A DNA stretch of 57,405 nucleotides. It comes from a virus. Positions 17,323 to 27,835 of this stretch are shown in pieces; the stretch's first letter is position 1, and each line of letters begins with the position of its first letter. The notes beneath the pieces were generated by a model that worked only from the letters and a program-made list of their open reading frames with translations, did not search any database and was not told the origin of the DNA. Made by a program: the position numbers and the translations under genes. The stretch spans positions 1 to 57,405 of IMG/VR virus record IMGVR_UViG_3300044609_000868; one strand, written 5' to 3'.

Positions 17323-20300
17323 CGCGGAAGCTGCTGCCCTACGAGCACGAGCTGATCGAGATCCTGAAGATCAGCAAGGAGGAGTATCTCGACTTCCTCG
17401 CGGTGCAGCACGACTTCACGCGATCACGTGAGGACAAGCTGCAGGAGCTGCGCGCTGAGCCCGTGTCGATCATCCTCGCGGTGGTCGGCATCATCCTGCA
17501 GGCGGTCAGTTACCTGCTCGCACCGAAGCCGGAGCTACCGGAGCAGAAGAACCAGCGCCAGCGCCGTGATCAGACCTTTGCGCCGCGCTTCGGCTTCAAT
17601 TCGCAGCAAGAGCTCGCCAAGTACGGCGACACGGTGAACCTGGTCTATTGCAACACCGACCAGAACCCGACCGGTGGCGTGCGCGTGGCTACCTCACTGA
17701 TCTGGTCAGCCGTGCACAGCGAAGGCTCCAGCCAATTCATGCAGATGCTGGTGGCGGTGGGCGCATCCGACATTCAGCGCATCGGACCCGCCCGCATCGC
17801 CTTCGGCCAGACCCCGATTCGCCAGCTGGCAGCCGGCAAGACATGGGCGTATTGGGGCGCCAACCGGCCGCTGCAGTTTTCGGACCTGATCCGCGGCGAT
17901 CAGAACGATCCGACCCGCATTGGCGAGGCGGCAAGCAGCTTCGCCTACCGCGCGACACTGATCGGCGACCAGCACACCGATGGCTTCAGCCAAGCCTTCT
18001 CACCCAGCACCATGACCCGGTTTGGCGTGTTCGCGCCGATCCCGATCAACGTGAACTACATCGACCGCGATGAGGACGGCGACGAGCGCGATGCACCGGT
18101 CGGCGTCGAAATCGACGGGCTGAGCGCCTACTGGCCAACCAGCGTGTTCAACGACGCGCGCCCGGTGGTGCCTGTGGGGCAGAGCATGACGCTGATCTTC
18201 CGGCGCATCACATCGACCCAGAGCGACACCGCACGGGCAGCGCGTGAGCTGCGCCGCACCCTGTCGAGCTACATCGATGCAGCCAGCACCTACAAGCTGG
18301 GCAGCGCCAAGTTCCGCGTGGCGGCACCGATCAAGAACGTCGAGCTCGATGACGGCTCCATGCGCGTGGCGATGGAGTGCATCGAGGCCGGCGTGATGCC
18401 GACTGAGGACTACAACACCAAGGACTTCAAGGACAACGGCAAGGAAGCCAGCCGCGAGATCGTGCTTCTCAAAAAGCGGGTCACAGAACTGAATGAACAG
18501 CTGCTGAAGAACGAGCCAATCTTGAAGCCTGGCATCGGCGAGAACGTCCGGGCAAGGCTTGCCGAGATCCGATTCCTGAAGGATCTGCTGGTTGATCTTG
18601 AAGATCGCCAGTGGAGTGCAGCTGAAATCGACACACTGGTCGAAAACGCAGAATACTTTGATCCTGTCGTCAACAACTTTGCGCGGCAGGTTGATGACAT
18701 CCAAGAGCATCGCAAGAACCTGCGCGATGCGATTGAAGATGAACTGGACAAGCCCAGCAACCAGCGAAATCGCGCGGCGATTCGCAACTGGCGCAGCCAG
18801 CTGCAGGACGCCAACCGCAGGTTCAGGCGTCTCACCGGCAAGCTGAACCAAGCGCTGCGTCAATACGGCCTTGCGACCAATGGCAACCTCAAGCAAGACA
18901 AGCGGCGCCTGAACTCAAGAGAAGAAAACCTAAATCAGGAAATCGCAAATCTCACCGCTGATGCCAACAACCTTGACCTGAACGCGATGGAATCGCGTGA
19001 CGCCAGCCTGCGCAGCCAAATCAGCACAACGCAAAACCGCATCACATTCCTCGAGGACTACCTATCGCGGCCCGAAGCGTGGAACGACTTCTTCAACACC
19101 AAGTGCCTAGTGAAGATGGAGGAGGCCGGCTACGAAACAATCACCGAGTGCCGCGTGGTCGATTTTGCGATCAAGGCCAAGGTGTTCAAGCGCATCCAAG
19201 GCCGCGCCAAGAAGTACGGCGAGGAGAAGGTCAAGAATTACCGCGACAGCGACAACGGCACAAAAGTGCGCTCTGCCTTCTTCTGGGTGCGTTACTGCCG
19301 CACCGGGCAGCAGTGGAGCCGGCTGCCCTACATCTTTGCCGTGCGCCGCGGCGCTGATGTTGATAACTTCGTGTCGCTGAAGTTCATCGCAGGCGACAAC
19401 ATCGGCAACTGGCAGTTCCGCTTCGATCCGATTGCGGAAACTGCAGCCGAGATGCGCACCCACGGGTTCGCTGACTTCGCCTACATCGAGAACAGCGGCG
19501 ACACCGTGGTGCTCCCCGGCCCGGCCGGTGGTCAGTTCACGTTTGTGGGATCGGTGCGCGCGCGGATGGGGCTCCGCCCGCCGCTCAACGTCAACCCGTC
19601 AGAGGTGGATGAGTGGGGCCTGTTCTCGGTGCGCTCGGACACGCAGGCCAGCTTCAGCTTTGAGGGTGGCCCCGAGTTTGCGATCACCGCTGTGACCGAG
19701 CAGCGCGTCGAGCCTTTCACCAACTACCCCAACCTCTACAACGGCCTCCACCTGATGGGCTTCAACGCCTACAGCGGCCAGGGCATTCAGGATCTGCGCT
19801 CGCTGTCGGTGTTTGTGCTCGAGGGCAAGAAGCTGCGCCGCCTGCGTGATGACGGCACCTACCCCAGTCAGCCGGACGGCTCGAGCAGCTACGCGCCCGA
19901 CATCTTCCTCGACACCATCCTCGATCCACAGAACGGCATCGGCCGCTTCGCCAAAATCGGCGGCGTGGATCTTGAGGCGCTGGCGCTGGCGAAACGCTTC
20001 TGCCAGCGGAACAACCTCTTTATGGATGGCGTGATCGCAGACAAAGCGCCATGGCGTCAGTTCTGGGCTGAGGTGGCGCCGTTCTCGCTGCTCGAGCTCG
20101 GCCGAGTCGGCGGCCGCGAAACGCTGGTGCCGGCCGTGCCATGCGACAACGCCGGCAACATCACGCGCGAGGTGACGATCACCGCGCTCTTCAACCAAGG
20201 CAACATCTTGGAAGACAGCTACCGCGAGGAGTTCATCGATTTCGGCAGCAACGTCCAGGATCTGATCGCATCCGTGATCTACCGCGACACCGAGATCGAC

Positions 20301-20903
20301 GGCACCTTCCCGCGCAACCGCAGCGTGGAGGTGAGCCGAGCCGATGCGACCGAAGCGAACGCCGTGCGGCAGACCTTCGATCTCTCCCAGTACGTGACCA
20401 ACCGCAGCCAGGCGATCCTGTTCGGCAAGCTGCTGTGCAACCAGCGCCGCCACATCCGCCGCGCGATCGACTTCTCGACCTTCCCCACCGACAGCGTGCT
20501 GGAGCCCGGCTCCTACATCTACGTGGCGATTGGCGAGAACCAATGGGACCAGGTGACCACCGGCGTGGTGGAGGCTGGCGGCGTGCTCAACACACCGATC
20601 GGGCAGGTGCCAAACGGCAGCGGCCTGAAGGCGCTGGTCTACCAGTCCGGCAGCGCCGTGATCCAGGTGGACAGCGTGACGGTGAGCAACGGCACCGCCG
20701 CAGCCTTGACGCCGTATGTCGGCCGCCTCTTTGTGCTCGGGCAGACGATCACCCGCAAGCGGGTGTTCCGCGTAACCGAAGTGCAGATGGATGAAGAGGG
20801 GCAAGTATCCGTGAGCGCCATTGAACATCCGTGCGTGCAATCGGGCGCCCAGACCTTGAGCCTGATCGCATCCTTCGCGGATAGTGGGTTCAACATTCGC
20901 TAG
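17319..20903 (+). CDS. Tail tip/host specificity protein (gpJ-like)
   Basis: 1194 aa. Central tail-tip protein contacting the host receptor. A hydrophobic segment (PVSIILAVVGIILQAVSYLL) at residues 48-67 may insert in a membrane, as seen in many J-like proteins. After it come FAPRFGFNSQQELAKYGDTVNLVY and IRQLAAGKTWAYWGA, typical of this family. Residues about 378-585 are a long Lys/Glu/Asn/Arg-rich coiled coil that interrupts the beta-rich body and has less GC-biased codons, so it may be an insertion. The C-terminal third is beta-rich. No separate lambda gpI homologue is present between K and J. Confidence 0.82.
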   Translation: MTRKLLPYEHELIEILKISKEEYLDFLAVQHDFTRSREDKLQELRAEPVSIILAVVGIILQAVSYLLAPKPELPEQKNQRQRRDQTFAPRFGFNSQQELAKYGDTVNLVYCNTDQNPTGGVRVATSLIWSAVHSEGSSQFMQMLVAVGASDIQRIGPARIAFGQTPIRQLAAGKTWAYWGANRPLQFSDLIRGDQNDPTRIGEAASSFAYRATLIGDQHTDGFSQAFSPSTMTRFGVFAPIPINVNYIDRDEDGDERDAPVGVEIDGLSAYWPTSVFNDARPVVPVGQSMTLIFRRITSTQSDTARAARELRRTLSSYIDAASTYKLGSAKFRVAAPIKNVELDDGSMRVAMECIEAGVMPTEDYNTKDFKDNGKEASREIVLLKKRVTELNEQLLKNEPILKPGIGENVRARLAEIRFLKDLLVDLEDRQWSAAEIDTLVENAEYFDPVVNNFARQVDDIQEHRKNLRDAIEDELDKPSNQRNRAAIRNWRSQLQDANRRFRRLTGKLNQALRQYGLATNGNLKQDKRRLNSREENLNQEIANLTADANNLDLNAMESRDASLRSQISTTQNRITFLEDYLSRPEAWNDFFNTKCLVKMEEAGYETITECRVVDFAIKAKVFKRIQGRAKKYGEEKVKNYRDSDNGTKVRSAFFWVRYCRTGQQWSRLPYIFAVRRGADVDNFVSLKFIAGDNIGNWQFRFDPIAETAAEMRTHGFADFAYIENSGDTVVLPGPAGGQFTFVGSVRARMGLRPPLNVNPSEVDEWGLFSVRSDTQASFSFEGGPEFAITAVTEQRVEPFTNYPNLYNGLHLMGFNAYSGQGIQDLRSLSVFVLEGKKLRRLRDDGTYPSQPDGSSSYAPDIFLDTILDPQNGIGRFAKIGGVDLEALALAKRFCQRNNLFMDGVIADKAPWRQFWAEVAPFSLLELGRVGGRETLVPAVPCDNAGNITREVTITALFNQGNILEDSYREEFIDFGSNVQDLIASVIYRDTEIDGTFPRNRSVEVSRADATEANAVRQTFDLSQYVTNRSQAILFGKLLCNQRRHIRRAIDFSTFPTDSVLEPGSYIYVAIGENQWDQVTTGVVEAGGVLNTPIGQVPNGSGLKALVYQSGSAVIQVDSVTVSNGTAAALTPYVGRLFVLGQTITRKRVFRVTEVQMDEEGQVSVSAIEHPCVQSGAQTLSLIASFADSGFNIR

Positions 20904-20908
20904 CCTGA
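20899..20908 (+). promoter_or_regulatory. Recurrent GCTANNCTGA element, copy 2
   Basis: GCTAGCCTGA includes the TAG stop codon of the gpJ-like gene and lies 22 nt before the next ATG (20930). The core TAGCCT fits a TANNNT -10 box. A promoter for the fibre genes is plausible but not shown. Confidence 0.4.
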
Positions 20909-20929
20909 CTTCAGACTGGGCCGCTGTTC

Positions 20930-21379
20930 ATGGGCTTCTACACGGGCCGCACCGGCAAACTCGAGTTCTGGGATGGCTCGGCCTACAAGCCCGTGGCCAA
21001 AATCCGTGACTGGTCGCTCGAGACCAGCGTGGAGCTGCTGAGCACCACCGCGATCGACAGCACAGCGGCCACCTACACGCCTGGCCTGAAGTCGGCATCG
21101 GGCAGCGCCACGCTGCTCTACTACCGCCTTGAGGCTGGCGAGTCGGCGACCCTGACCGAGTTCACGGCGCTGCTCAGCAAAATCCAGAAGGTCGGCGCCG
21201 TCACCGAATCCGATCGCGTGAAGCTGAAGCTGCGCGTCGCAGATAGCGTCGCCGACGACATCGAGTTCTTTGCCTACGTCACCTCTGCGCAGGTGGGCGT
21301 CAGCACCGGCGAGCTGGTGGTGGTGCCGATCCAGTTCACTGTCGACGGCGACTTCGTAGCTGGCGGCGTGATCGCATGA
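20930..21379 (+). CDS. Tail tube-like structural protein, accessory
   Basis: 149 aa beta-rich protein beginning GFYTGRTGKLEFWDG and with WSLETSVELLSTTAIDST, a pattern found in small tail-tube-like proteins. It follows the tip protein and precedes another structural gene, so it may form a ring or collar near the fibre attachment site. The exact role is unknown. Overlaps the next gene by 4 nt. Confidence 0.55.
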   Translation: MGFYTGRTGKLEFWDGSAYKPVAKIRDWSLETSVELLSTTAIDSTAATYTPGLKSASGSATLLYYRLEAGESATLTEFTALLSKIQKVGAVTESDRVKLKLRVADSVADDIEFFAYVTSAQVGVSTGELVVVPIQFTVDGDFVAGGVIA

Positions 21380-22251
21380 CCTTCTTCCTTGGCACCAAGG
21401 GCAACGTCAGGCTGCGGCGCGCCACGTCGGTGCTGATCAGCGCGCTGCAGGATCAGATCGATCCGGCTGACGTGAACACCAGCCTCAACCGGCTGAGCTT
21501 TGACGGCGCCGGCGAGAACCTGCTCACCGGTGACCGGGTGGACATCTCGACCACCGACGCGCGCGGCATGGTCTGCTTCACCGGCGCAGCATGGAGCAGC
21601 GGCGCCGTCGAGCCGAGCATCTCGGCCTACGTGAACGTGAACGCAGCCGGCGGCCTGCGCTTCTTCCCGACCTTCGCCGATGCGGTGAACAACACCCGCG
21701 CGAACGAGTTGGCGCTCTACGCCTTCTCCGGTGAGCCGATTCCGATCGAGTGCCGCGTGCGCGACGTGTCCTACAGCGTGCTGGGCAACGTGATTGACTA
21801 CACGCTGGCCACCGATCGTGAGGCGATCGACACCACCACGCTCAGCGACAAGTTCCGGCAGATGTATTCCGCCGGCATTCTGAGCGGCAGCGGCTCGATC
21901 ACATGCGCTTTCGACTACACCACGACCGGCGCCACTGAGTCGCCGCTGCTGATGCTGCAGCTGATCCAGCGCCTCGAGCTCGGCAGCGCCTTCGATTGCG
22001 CGCTCTACCTCACCGACAAGACGGTGGATGCTGGAGTGAACAACGTTTTCTACCAGTTCGATGCGATGGTCGCAAAGGCGGGCGTGGAAGTAAGGGCTGG
22101 AGACATCATCAATTGCACGATCGATTTCGTGACTACTGGTGAAATCAAGCTGCTGATCGGTTCGATCGAGGATTACATCCTCAAGGAGGACAACGATCGG
22201 ATCACGGTGGAGCAGTCGCTCGACTTCCTGCTGAAAGAAACTGAGGACTAA
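21376..22251 (+). CDS. Tail structural protein, unknown role
   Basis: 291 aa, beta-rich with few charged helices; starts FFLGTKGNVRLRRAT and contains LLTGDRVDISTTD. No catalytic motif is recognised. Repeated strand patterns and codon bias like the tail tube gene suggest an abundant virion protein. Together with the preceding gene it may be a distal-tail or fibre-anchoring pair. Confidence 0.5.
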   Translation: MTFFLGTKGNVRLRRATSVLISALQDQIDPADVNTSLNRLSFDGAGENLLTGDRVDISTTDARGMVCFTGAAWSSGAVEPSISAYVNVNAAGGLRFFPTFADAVNNTRANELALYAFSGEPIPIECRVRDVSYSVLGNVIDYTLATDREAIDTTTLSDKFRQMYSAGILSGSGSITCAFDYTTTGATESPLLMLQLIQRLELGSAFDCALYLTDKTVDAGVNNVFYQFDAMVAKAGVEVRAGDIINCTIDFVTTGEIKLLIGSIEDYILKEDNDRITVEQSLDFLLKETED

Positions 22252-22288
22252 CATGGTCCTGAGCAGTGGTGCCCCTGGAGGCTGAGCC

Positions 22289-25200
22289 TTGGCAGACCAA
22301 CGCATAACCCAGCTGACGGCGCTGCCCAAGGCATCGGTGGCTGCCACCGACGTGCTGCCGATCGCGGACGTTTCGGCATCGCAGACCAAGAAGGTCACCG
22401 CCAAGGATCTGGTGGATGCCGGTCTCGATCTGGTGGATGCCAGTTCGATCGACCTGGACAAGCTTGATCAGGCCAGCACCACGAAGCTCGGCACCGCAGC
22501 GCTTGCTGATGACGCAATCACCGCGGCCAAGCTCGCCGACAGCAGCTCGGTGGCGATCAGCAGCACTGCACCGACCACCAACAACTTCGACGGTCGCGGC
22601 TGGCTGAACAGCAGCACCGGCGAGCTGCAGGTCTACCGCTCCGGCGCCTATGCCGCTGTGGCGCCAGCGCTGGCTGATGGCTCGGTGACTACGGCCAAGC
22701 TGGCTGATGGTGCAGTGACCACCGCCAAGGCCAGCAACCTAGGCACCGCAGCGCTGGCGGATGGTGCTGTCACCTACGCCAAGCTTCAGGACACCAGCGG
22801 CAGCAACGTGCTGCTGGGCCGCGCAACAGCCGGCGCCGGTGATGTCGAGGAGATCACCTGCACTGCACAAGGCCGTGCGCTGCTCGATGACGCAGACGCT
22901 GCAGCACAGCGCGCCACGCTGGGGCTCGGCACACTCGCGACGCAGAACGGCACGTTCTCGGGCACACACAGCGGCACCACGTCCGGCACCAACACCGGCG
23001 ACCAGACGATCACCCTCACCGGTGATGTCACGGGCTCCGGCACCGGATCGTTCGCGGCAACTATCGCAACCGGTGCTGTGGTTGAGGCCAAGCTGGCCAG
23101 CGATGCAGTCACTACCGCCAAGGTGGCTGATGACGCCATCACTGGCGCCAAGCTTGCCGACCAGTCGGCCGCCGTGGTCGCCGCATCCACACCGGCTGGC
23201 TCGGGTGCCTTTATCGGCCAGCAGTGGCTGAACACCAACACCGGCATCGAGTACACCTGGGACGGCAGCACGTGGGTGCGCCAAGCATCGCTGAGCACGA
23301 TCAGCTTCAGCGACTCGAGCCCGCTCGCGTTCTCCGTCGCCTACCCCGACAACTACAGCGCCACGATCACCACCACGCTCGACACTCAGAGCGCGGCGCG
23401 TGTGTTCGCGGGTCCGGCCACCGGCGCCGACGCAGCGCCCACCTTCCGCGCGCTGGTGCCCGGTGATCTGCCTGATGCCACGGCCAGCACCAAGGGCATC
23501 GTGCAACCCGGTACCGGCCTGTCGGTCAGCAGCGGCACGCTGAACCACAGCAACAGCGCGACGGCCGGCACTTACACCAAGCTGACGATCGACGCGCAGG
23601 GCCACGTCACCACCGGCTCCACGCTGTCGGCTTCTGACGTGCCTGCGCTGGACGCGAGCAAGATCACCAGCGGCACCTTCGGCACGTCGTTCATCACTGA
23701 CGACGCGGTGACGGCAGCCAAGCTGGCGAACTATTCGACCGCCAAGTTCGGCGAGGCGCTGCCGGTTGCCGACTTCATCGGTCAGATCTTCTTCAATCCT
23801 CTCGACGAAGCCTTTTTCCTGTGGGACGGCAACGTCTGGCAGCCGCTGGGCATCTCGGCCGGCTCGGTGATCTTCGCCGGCACCTACAACGCCACCACCA
23901 ACCAGATCGCAACCGTAACGACCGAGGGATCCTCGATCGGTCTGACGGTTGGCAACGCTCTGCCGACCGCCAGCAGCAGCAACAACGGCTATTACGTGGT
24001 GGTTTCCACCGGTGGCACCGGTACCGCTCCGGCACCGACCACATCGCTGTCCCCGCCTGACTTGATCCTGTCCAACGGCTCAAGCTGGACGGAGATCGAC
24101 GTTTCTTCCACCTACGTCGCGCAGGCAGCCAACAACGTCAGTTTCTCGCCGGCCGCCAACATCGGCAGCACCAACGTGCAGGCGGCGATCGAGGAGGTGT
24201 CCAACGAGTGCCGCAACGCCGACAACATCACCAGCGGCACGCTGCTGGCCAGCAAGGGCGGCACCGGCAACACCAGCTACACCAAAGGTGACCTGCTGGT
24301 GGCCTCCAGCAGCACAGCGCTGAGCAAGCTCGGCGTGGGCACCAACGGCCAGGTGCTGCGCGCTAACAGCTCGACAGCCACCGGCCTCGAGTGGGGCGCC
24401 GATTACGTGGGCACCGTCACCAACGTGTCGGGCTCCGGCGCCATCTCGGTCACCGATGGCACCACCACGCCTGCGATCAGCGTGGCAACAGCCTCCACAA
24501 GCGTGGCCGGTGTGGTGCAGCTGAGTGATTCCACCGGCACCACCAGCTCGGTGCTGGCTGCCACGCCCACCGCGGTGAAGTCGGCGTATGACCTGGCTGC
24601 TGCGGCGATGCCCAAGGCGGGCGGCACTTTCACCGGTGACATCACGCTCGGCGCGAACGTCGGCATGGTGTTCGAGGGCAGCACCGACGACGCGAACGAA
24701 ACGCGGCTACTGGCGGCAGACCCCACCGCCGATCGCCTGATCTATCTGCCGAACGCAGACGGCACGCTGGTGCTCTCCGGCACGATCGTCAACGCCGACA
24801 TCGCGGCCGGTGCTGCGATCAGCGGCAGCAAGATCGTGGCAGGCACCACCAGCGTGGTGGGCGTGGTGCAGCTGACGGACTCGACCAGCTCGACTAGCAC
24901 CAGCACCGCGGCGACACCGAACGCGGTGAAGTCGGCTTACGACTTGGCGAACGCAGCGCTGCCGAAGTCCGGCGGCACGATGACCGGTGCCATCACGTTC
25001 GCGGCTGGGCAGACGATCACCGGCTACGCGGCACTGGCAACAGCGCAGAGCTTCACCGCAGCACAGCGGGGCAGCGTGGTGGCGCTCACCGATGGCGCGA
25101 CGATCACACCGGACTTCGCGGCCGGCAACAACTTCTCAGTCACGCTCGGCGGCAACCGCACACTGGCCAACCCCAGCAACCTCACTGCTGGCCAGGCCGG

Positions 25201-25381
25201 CACGATCGTGATCACGCAGGATGGCACCGGCAGCCGCACGCTGGCCTACGGCAGCCAGTGGAAGTTCCCAGGTGGCACCGCACCTACACTCACCACAACG
25301 GCCTCTGCTGTGGACGTGATCGCCTACTACGTCGAGAGCGCCACCCGCATCACCGCCCGCCTGATCTCGGACGTTAAATGA
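22289..25381 (+). CDS. Tail fibre with repeated AKLAD-type motifs
   Basis: 1030 aa. GGAGG seven bases before a TTG start. The body is built from short degenerate repeats such as DDAITAAKLADSS, DGSVTTAKLADGAVTTAKAS and DDAITGAKLADQ, followed by Gly/Thr/Ser-rich SGTNTGDQTITLTGDVTGSG blocks and GVVQLSDSTGTTSS / GVVQLTDSTSSTS repeats of the kind found in trimeric tail fibres. The N-terminus (RITQLTALPKASVAATDVLPIAD) is a common fibre start. Its end overlaps the next gene (ATGA). Confidence 0.8.
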   Translation: MADQRITQLTALPKASVAATDVLPIADVSASQTKKVTAKDLVDAGLDLVDASSIDLDKLDQASTTKLGTAALADDAITAAKLADSSSVAISSTAPTTNNFDGRGWLNSSTGELQVYRSGAYAAVAPALADGSVTTAKLADGAVTTAKASNLGTAALADGAVTYAKLQDTSGSNVLLGRATAGAGDVEEITCTAQGRALLDDADAAAQRATLGLGTLATQNGTFSGTHSGTTSGTNTGDQTITLTGDVTGSGTGSFAATIATGAVVEAKLASDAVTTAKVADDAITGAKLADQSAAVVAASTPAGSGAFIGQQWLNTNTGIEYTWDGSTWVRQASLSTISFSDSSPLAFSVAYPDNYSATITTTLDTQSAARVFAGPATGADAAPTFRALVPGDLPDATASTKGIVQPGTGLSVSSGTLNHSNSATAGTYTKLTIDAQGHVTTGSTLSASDVPALDASKITSGTFGTSFITDDAVTAAKLANYSTAKFGEALPVADFIGQIFFNPLDEAFFLWDGNVWQPLGISAGSVIFAGTYNATTNQIATVTTEGSSIGLTVGNALPTASSSNNGYYVVVSTGGTGTAPAPTTSLSPPDLILSNGSSWTEIDVSSTYVAQAANNVSFSPAANIGSTNVQAAIEEVSNECRNADNITSGTLLASKGGTGNTSYTKGDLLVASSSTALSKLGVGTNGQVLRANSSTATGLEWGADYVGTVTNVSGSGAISVTDGTTTPAISVATASTSVAGVVQLSDSTGTTSSVLAATPTAVKSAYDLAAAAMPKAGGTFTGDITLGANVGMVFEGSTDDANETRLLAADPTADRLIYLPNADGTLVLSGTIVNADIAAGAAISGSKIVAGTTSVVGVVQLTDSTSSTSTSTAATPNAVKSAYDLANAALPKSGGTMTGAITFAAGQTITGYAALATAQSFTAAQRGSVVALTDGATITPDFAAGNNFSVTLGGNRTLANPSNLTAGQAGTIVITQDGTGSRTLAYGSQWKFPGGTAPTLTTTASAVDVIAYYVESATRITARLISDVK

Positions 25382-27783
25382 GCATCCTGAACAACAGCCT
25401 GCTACTGGGCGCTGACGCGGGCGGTTATCAGATCAGCAGGTCGCTGCGGTTCAACAGCGCAGACTCGGCCTATCTCAGCCGCACACCTGCATCAGCGGGC
25501 AACAGGAAGACCTTTACCTTTAGCTGCTGGATCAAGCGAAGCAAGGCGGGAGATTTTCGGACTATTTTTTCCGCGGCGACTGATACCTCAAATCTTTTTA
25601 TTATCAGATTCACAGATGCGGATTTGCTGGAAATTCGGTCTGCCACAGGCGGGAGCACCGTTTTTCAGCTTATTACGACACAGGTTTTTCGTGATTTCTC
25701 TGCGTGGTATCACATTGTTGTGGCTGTTGACACTACTAATGCAACAGGTGGCGACCGAGTAAGGCTTTACATCAACGGATCGGAGATTACTGTTTTCAAT
25801 ACAGACACTGTCCCAACTCAAAACGCCGACAGTTGGGCCAATAACAATGTTCTCCATGAAATCTGCAGGCAAGCCAACAACCCCAGCAACTACTATCAAG
25901 ATGGATATTTGGCCGATGTTCACTTGATTGATGGCCAGCAACTAACCCCATCAAGCTTCGCCGAAACCAACGCCACCACCGGCCAGTGGGTGCCCAAGGC
26001 TTACACCGGCAGCTACGGCACCAACGGCTTCCGCCTCGACTTCAGCGATAACAGCGCCGCGACAGCGACCACACTCGGCAAGGATCGAGCGGGCTCAAAC
26101 AACTGGACACCGAATAACCTCAGCGTCACCGCTGGTGCAGGCAACGATTCCCTCGTAGACACCCCGACTTCTTACGGCACCGACACCGGCGCTGGTGGGC
26201 AGGTGAGGGGGAATTACTGCACTTGGAATTCTCTGCGTAATGATCAGGCCGCTACGTTAAGCAACGGCAATTTAGAATTGAGCACCGCTGGCTCCACTAA
26301 CCGCAACGGAACATACGCGACAATCGGAGTCACTACTGGAAAGTGGTATTGGGAGATTACTGCCGGCTCATTGTCAACAGATGGCTACAACATCGGGATA
26401 GCGTCCTCTAATAAAGGCTTAACAGATTCACTTGGTTCAACCGCTGAAAGCTATATCTACCTTAGCGACGCCAGTAAGCGTTTTAACGGTGTTTCAAGTT
26501 CTTATGGCGCTACATACACTGCCGGCGATGTTATAGGAGTGGCTCTTGATTTGGATGCGGCGTCTTTAACTTTCTATAAAAACGGAGCGAGTCAAGGAAC
26601 TGCCTTCACAGGTATTCCTGTTAGATATTGGTTCCCAACTGTTTCTGATGACTCAGGAGGCGGTACATCCGGGTCAAGTGTTATCGCCAACTTCGGCCAA
26701 CGCTCCTTTGCTTACACCGCTCCCAGCGGCTTCAAGGCGCTGTGCGATACCAACCTGCCAGCGCCCACGATTGCGCGTCCGAGCACGGTGATGGATGTGA
26801 AGCTCTACACCGGCAATAACTCCACCAACGCAATCACTGGGCTGGGATTCTCTCCTGATTTTATATGGATCAAAGCTAGGTCCAGCGCTCTTAATCACAT
26901 CCTGTTTGATACAGTACGCACGCGAGCCTACGGATTGTATTCAAACCTTACCAATGCAGAACCTACTGCTAGCGCTGCAAACACAGATTTAGCAAGTTTT
27001 GATTCTGCTGGTTTTACGCTAGGTGGGAACTATAACTTTAACGTCAACGACAGTGGAGTATCCTTTGCCGCCTGGACCTGGGACGCCGGCTCATCAACAG
27101 TCACCAACACCAGCGGGTCGATTAGCTCGCAGGTGAGGGCTAATGCCAGTGCTGGGTTCTCGATTGTTACTTATACGGGGAATGGAAGCACTGGCGCCAC
27201 TGTAGGCCACGGGCTTGGCGTTTCTCCTGGGATGGTGATCGTTAAGCGTAGAAACGCAGCGGGGGATCATTGGCCCGTTTGGCACACTAGCCTTGGAAAC
27301 AATGCGGGTGCTTATCTTGACTTGACCAACGCATCATATTCGTCATCCGCTCATGTTCAGTCGGTTACTTCTACAACATTCATAGTTGGAACTGATACGG
27401 ATGCAAATGCAAGTGGTGGCACCTACGTCGCCTACTGCTTCGCCCCAGTAGCCGGCTACAGCGCGTTCGGCAGCTACACCGGCAATGGCAGCACGGATGG
27501 GCCGTTTGTTTATACCGGGTTTAGGCCAAGGTGGATCATGGTTAAGCGAAGCGACGCAGCTTATGAATGGTGGGTATTCGATACCGCTCGAAACACTTTC
27601 AACGTGGTCGATAAGTATATCTCACCAAATAGCAGTGCATCTGAGTACACATTTAATATCCTTGACATTAACGCTAATGGCTTCAAGCTAAGAGATGGTA
27701 GTCAGGGTTGGAATGGATCTAGCGGAACGATCATTTGGGCGGCATTTGCTGAATCACCCTTCCAATACGCCCGCGCCCGCTAG
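25378..27783 (+). CDS. Receptor-binding fibre with LamG-like, SPRY-like and repeated C-terminal modules
   Basis: 801 aa. Residues about 15-200 form a LamG/concanavalin-like jelly roll (FTFSCWIKRSKAGDFRTIFS, RLYINGSEI, YLADVHLIDG). About 300-445 look like a SPRY domain (GKWYWEITAGS, NIGIASS, DVIGVALDLDAASLTFYKNG, IANFGQ). Three C-terminal repeats share a GFSPDFIWIKAR / GVSPGMVIVKRR / GFRPRWIMVKRS strand. AT-richer stretches (about 25560-25930, 26220-26660, 26840-27400) alternate with GC-rich connectors, a mosaic pattern expected for a receptor-binding protein that exchanges modules. Confidence 0.78.
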   Translation: MSILNNSLLLGADAGGYQISRSLRFNSADSAYLSRTPASAGNRKTFTFSCWIKRSKAGDFRTIFSAATDTSNLFIIRFTDADLLEIRSATGGSTVFQLITTQVFRDFSAWYHIVVAVDTTNATGGDRVRLYINGSEITVFNTDTVPTQNADSWANNNVLHEICRQANNPSNYYQDGYLADVHLIDGQQLTPSSFAETNATTGQWVPKAYTGSYGTNGFRLDFSDNSAATATTLGKDRAGSNNWTPNNLSVTAGAGNDSLVDTPTSYGTDTGAGGQVRGNYCTWNSLRNDQAATLSNGNLELSTAGSTNRNGTYATIGVTTGKWYWEITAGSLSTDGYNIGIASSNKGLTDSLGSTAESYIYLSDASKRFNGVSSSYGATYTAGDVIGVALDLDAASLTFYKNGASQGTAFTGIPVRYWFPTVSDDSGGGTSGSSVIANFGQRSFAYTAPSGFKALCDTNLPAPTIARPSTVMDVKLYTGNNSTNAITGLGFSPDFIWIKARSSALNHILFDTVRTRAYGLYSNLTNAEPTASAANTDLASFDSAGFTLGGNYNFNVNDSGVSFAAWTWDAGSSTVTNTSGSISSQVRANASAGFSIVTYTGNGSTGATVGHGLGVSPGMVIVKRRNAAGDHWPVWHTSLGNNAGAYLDLTNASYSSSAHVQSVTSTTFIVGTDTDANASGGTYVAYCFAPVAGYSAFGSYTGNGSTDGPFVYTGFRPRWIMVKRSDAAYEWWVFDTARNTFNVVDKYISPNSSASEYTFNILDINANGFKLRDGSQGWNGSSGTIIWAAFAESPFQYARAR

Positions 27784-27806
27784 TAGTGAACACGACTTCT
27801 GCCCCC

Positions 27807-27816
27807 GCTAACCTGA
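27807..27816 (+). promoter_or_regulatory. Recurrent GCTANNCTGA element, copy 3
   Basis: GCTAACCTGA in the 52-nt gap between the second fibre gene and its chaperone, 20 nt before ATG 27836. The core TAACCT fits TANNNT. Confidence 0.4.
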
Positions 27817-27835
27817 CCACACGGACCTGATCGCC

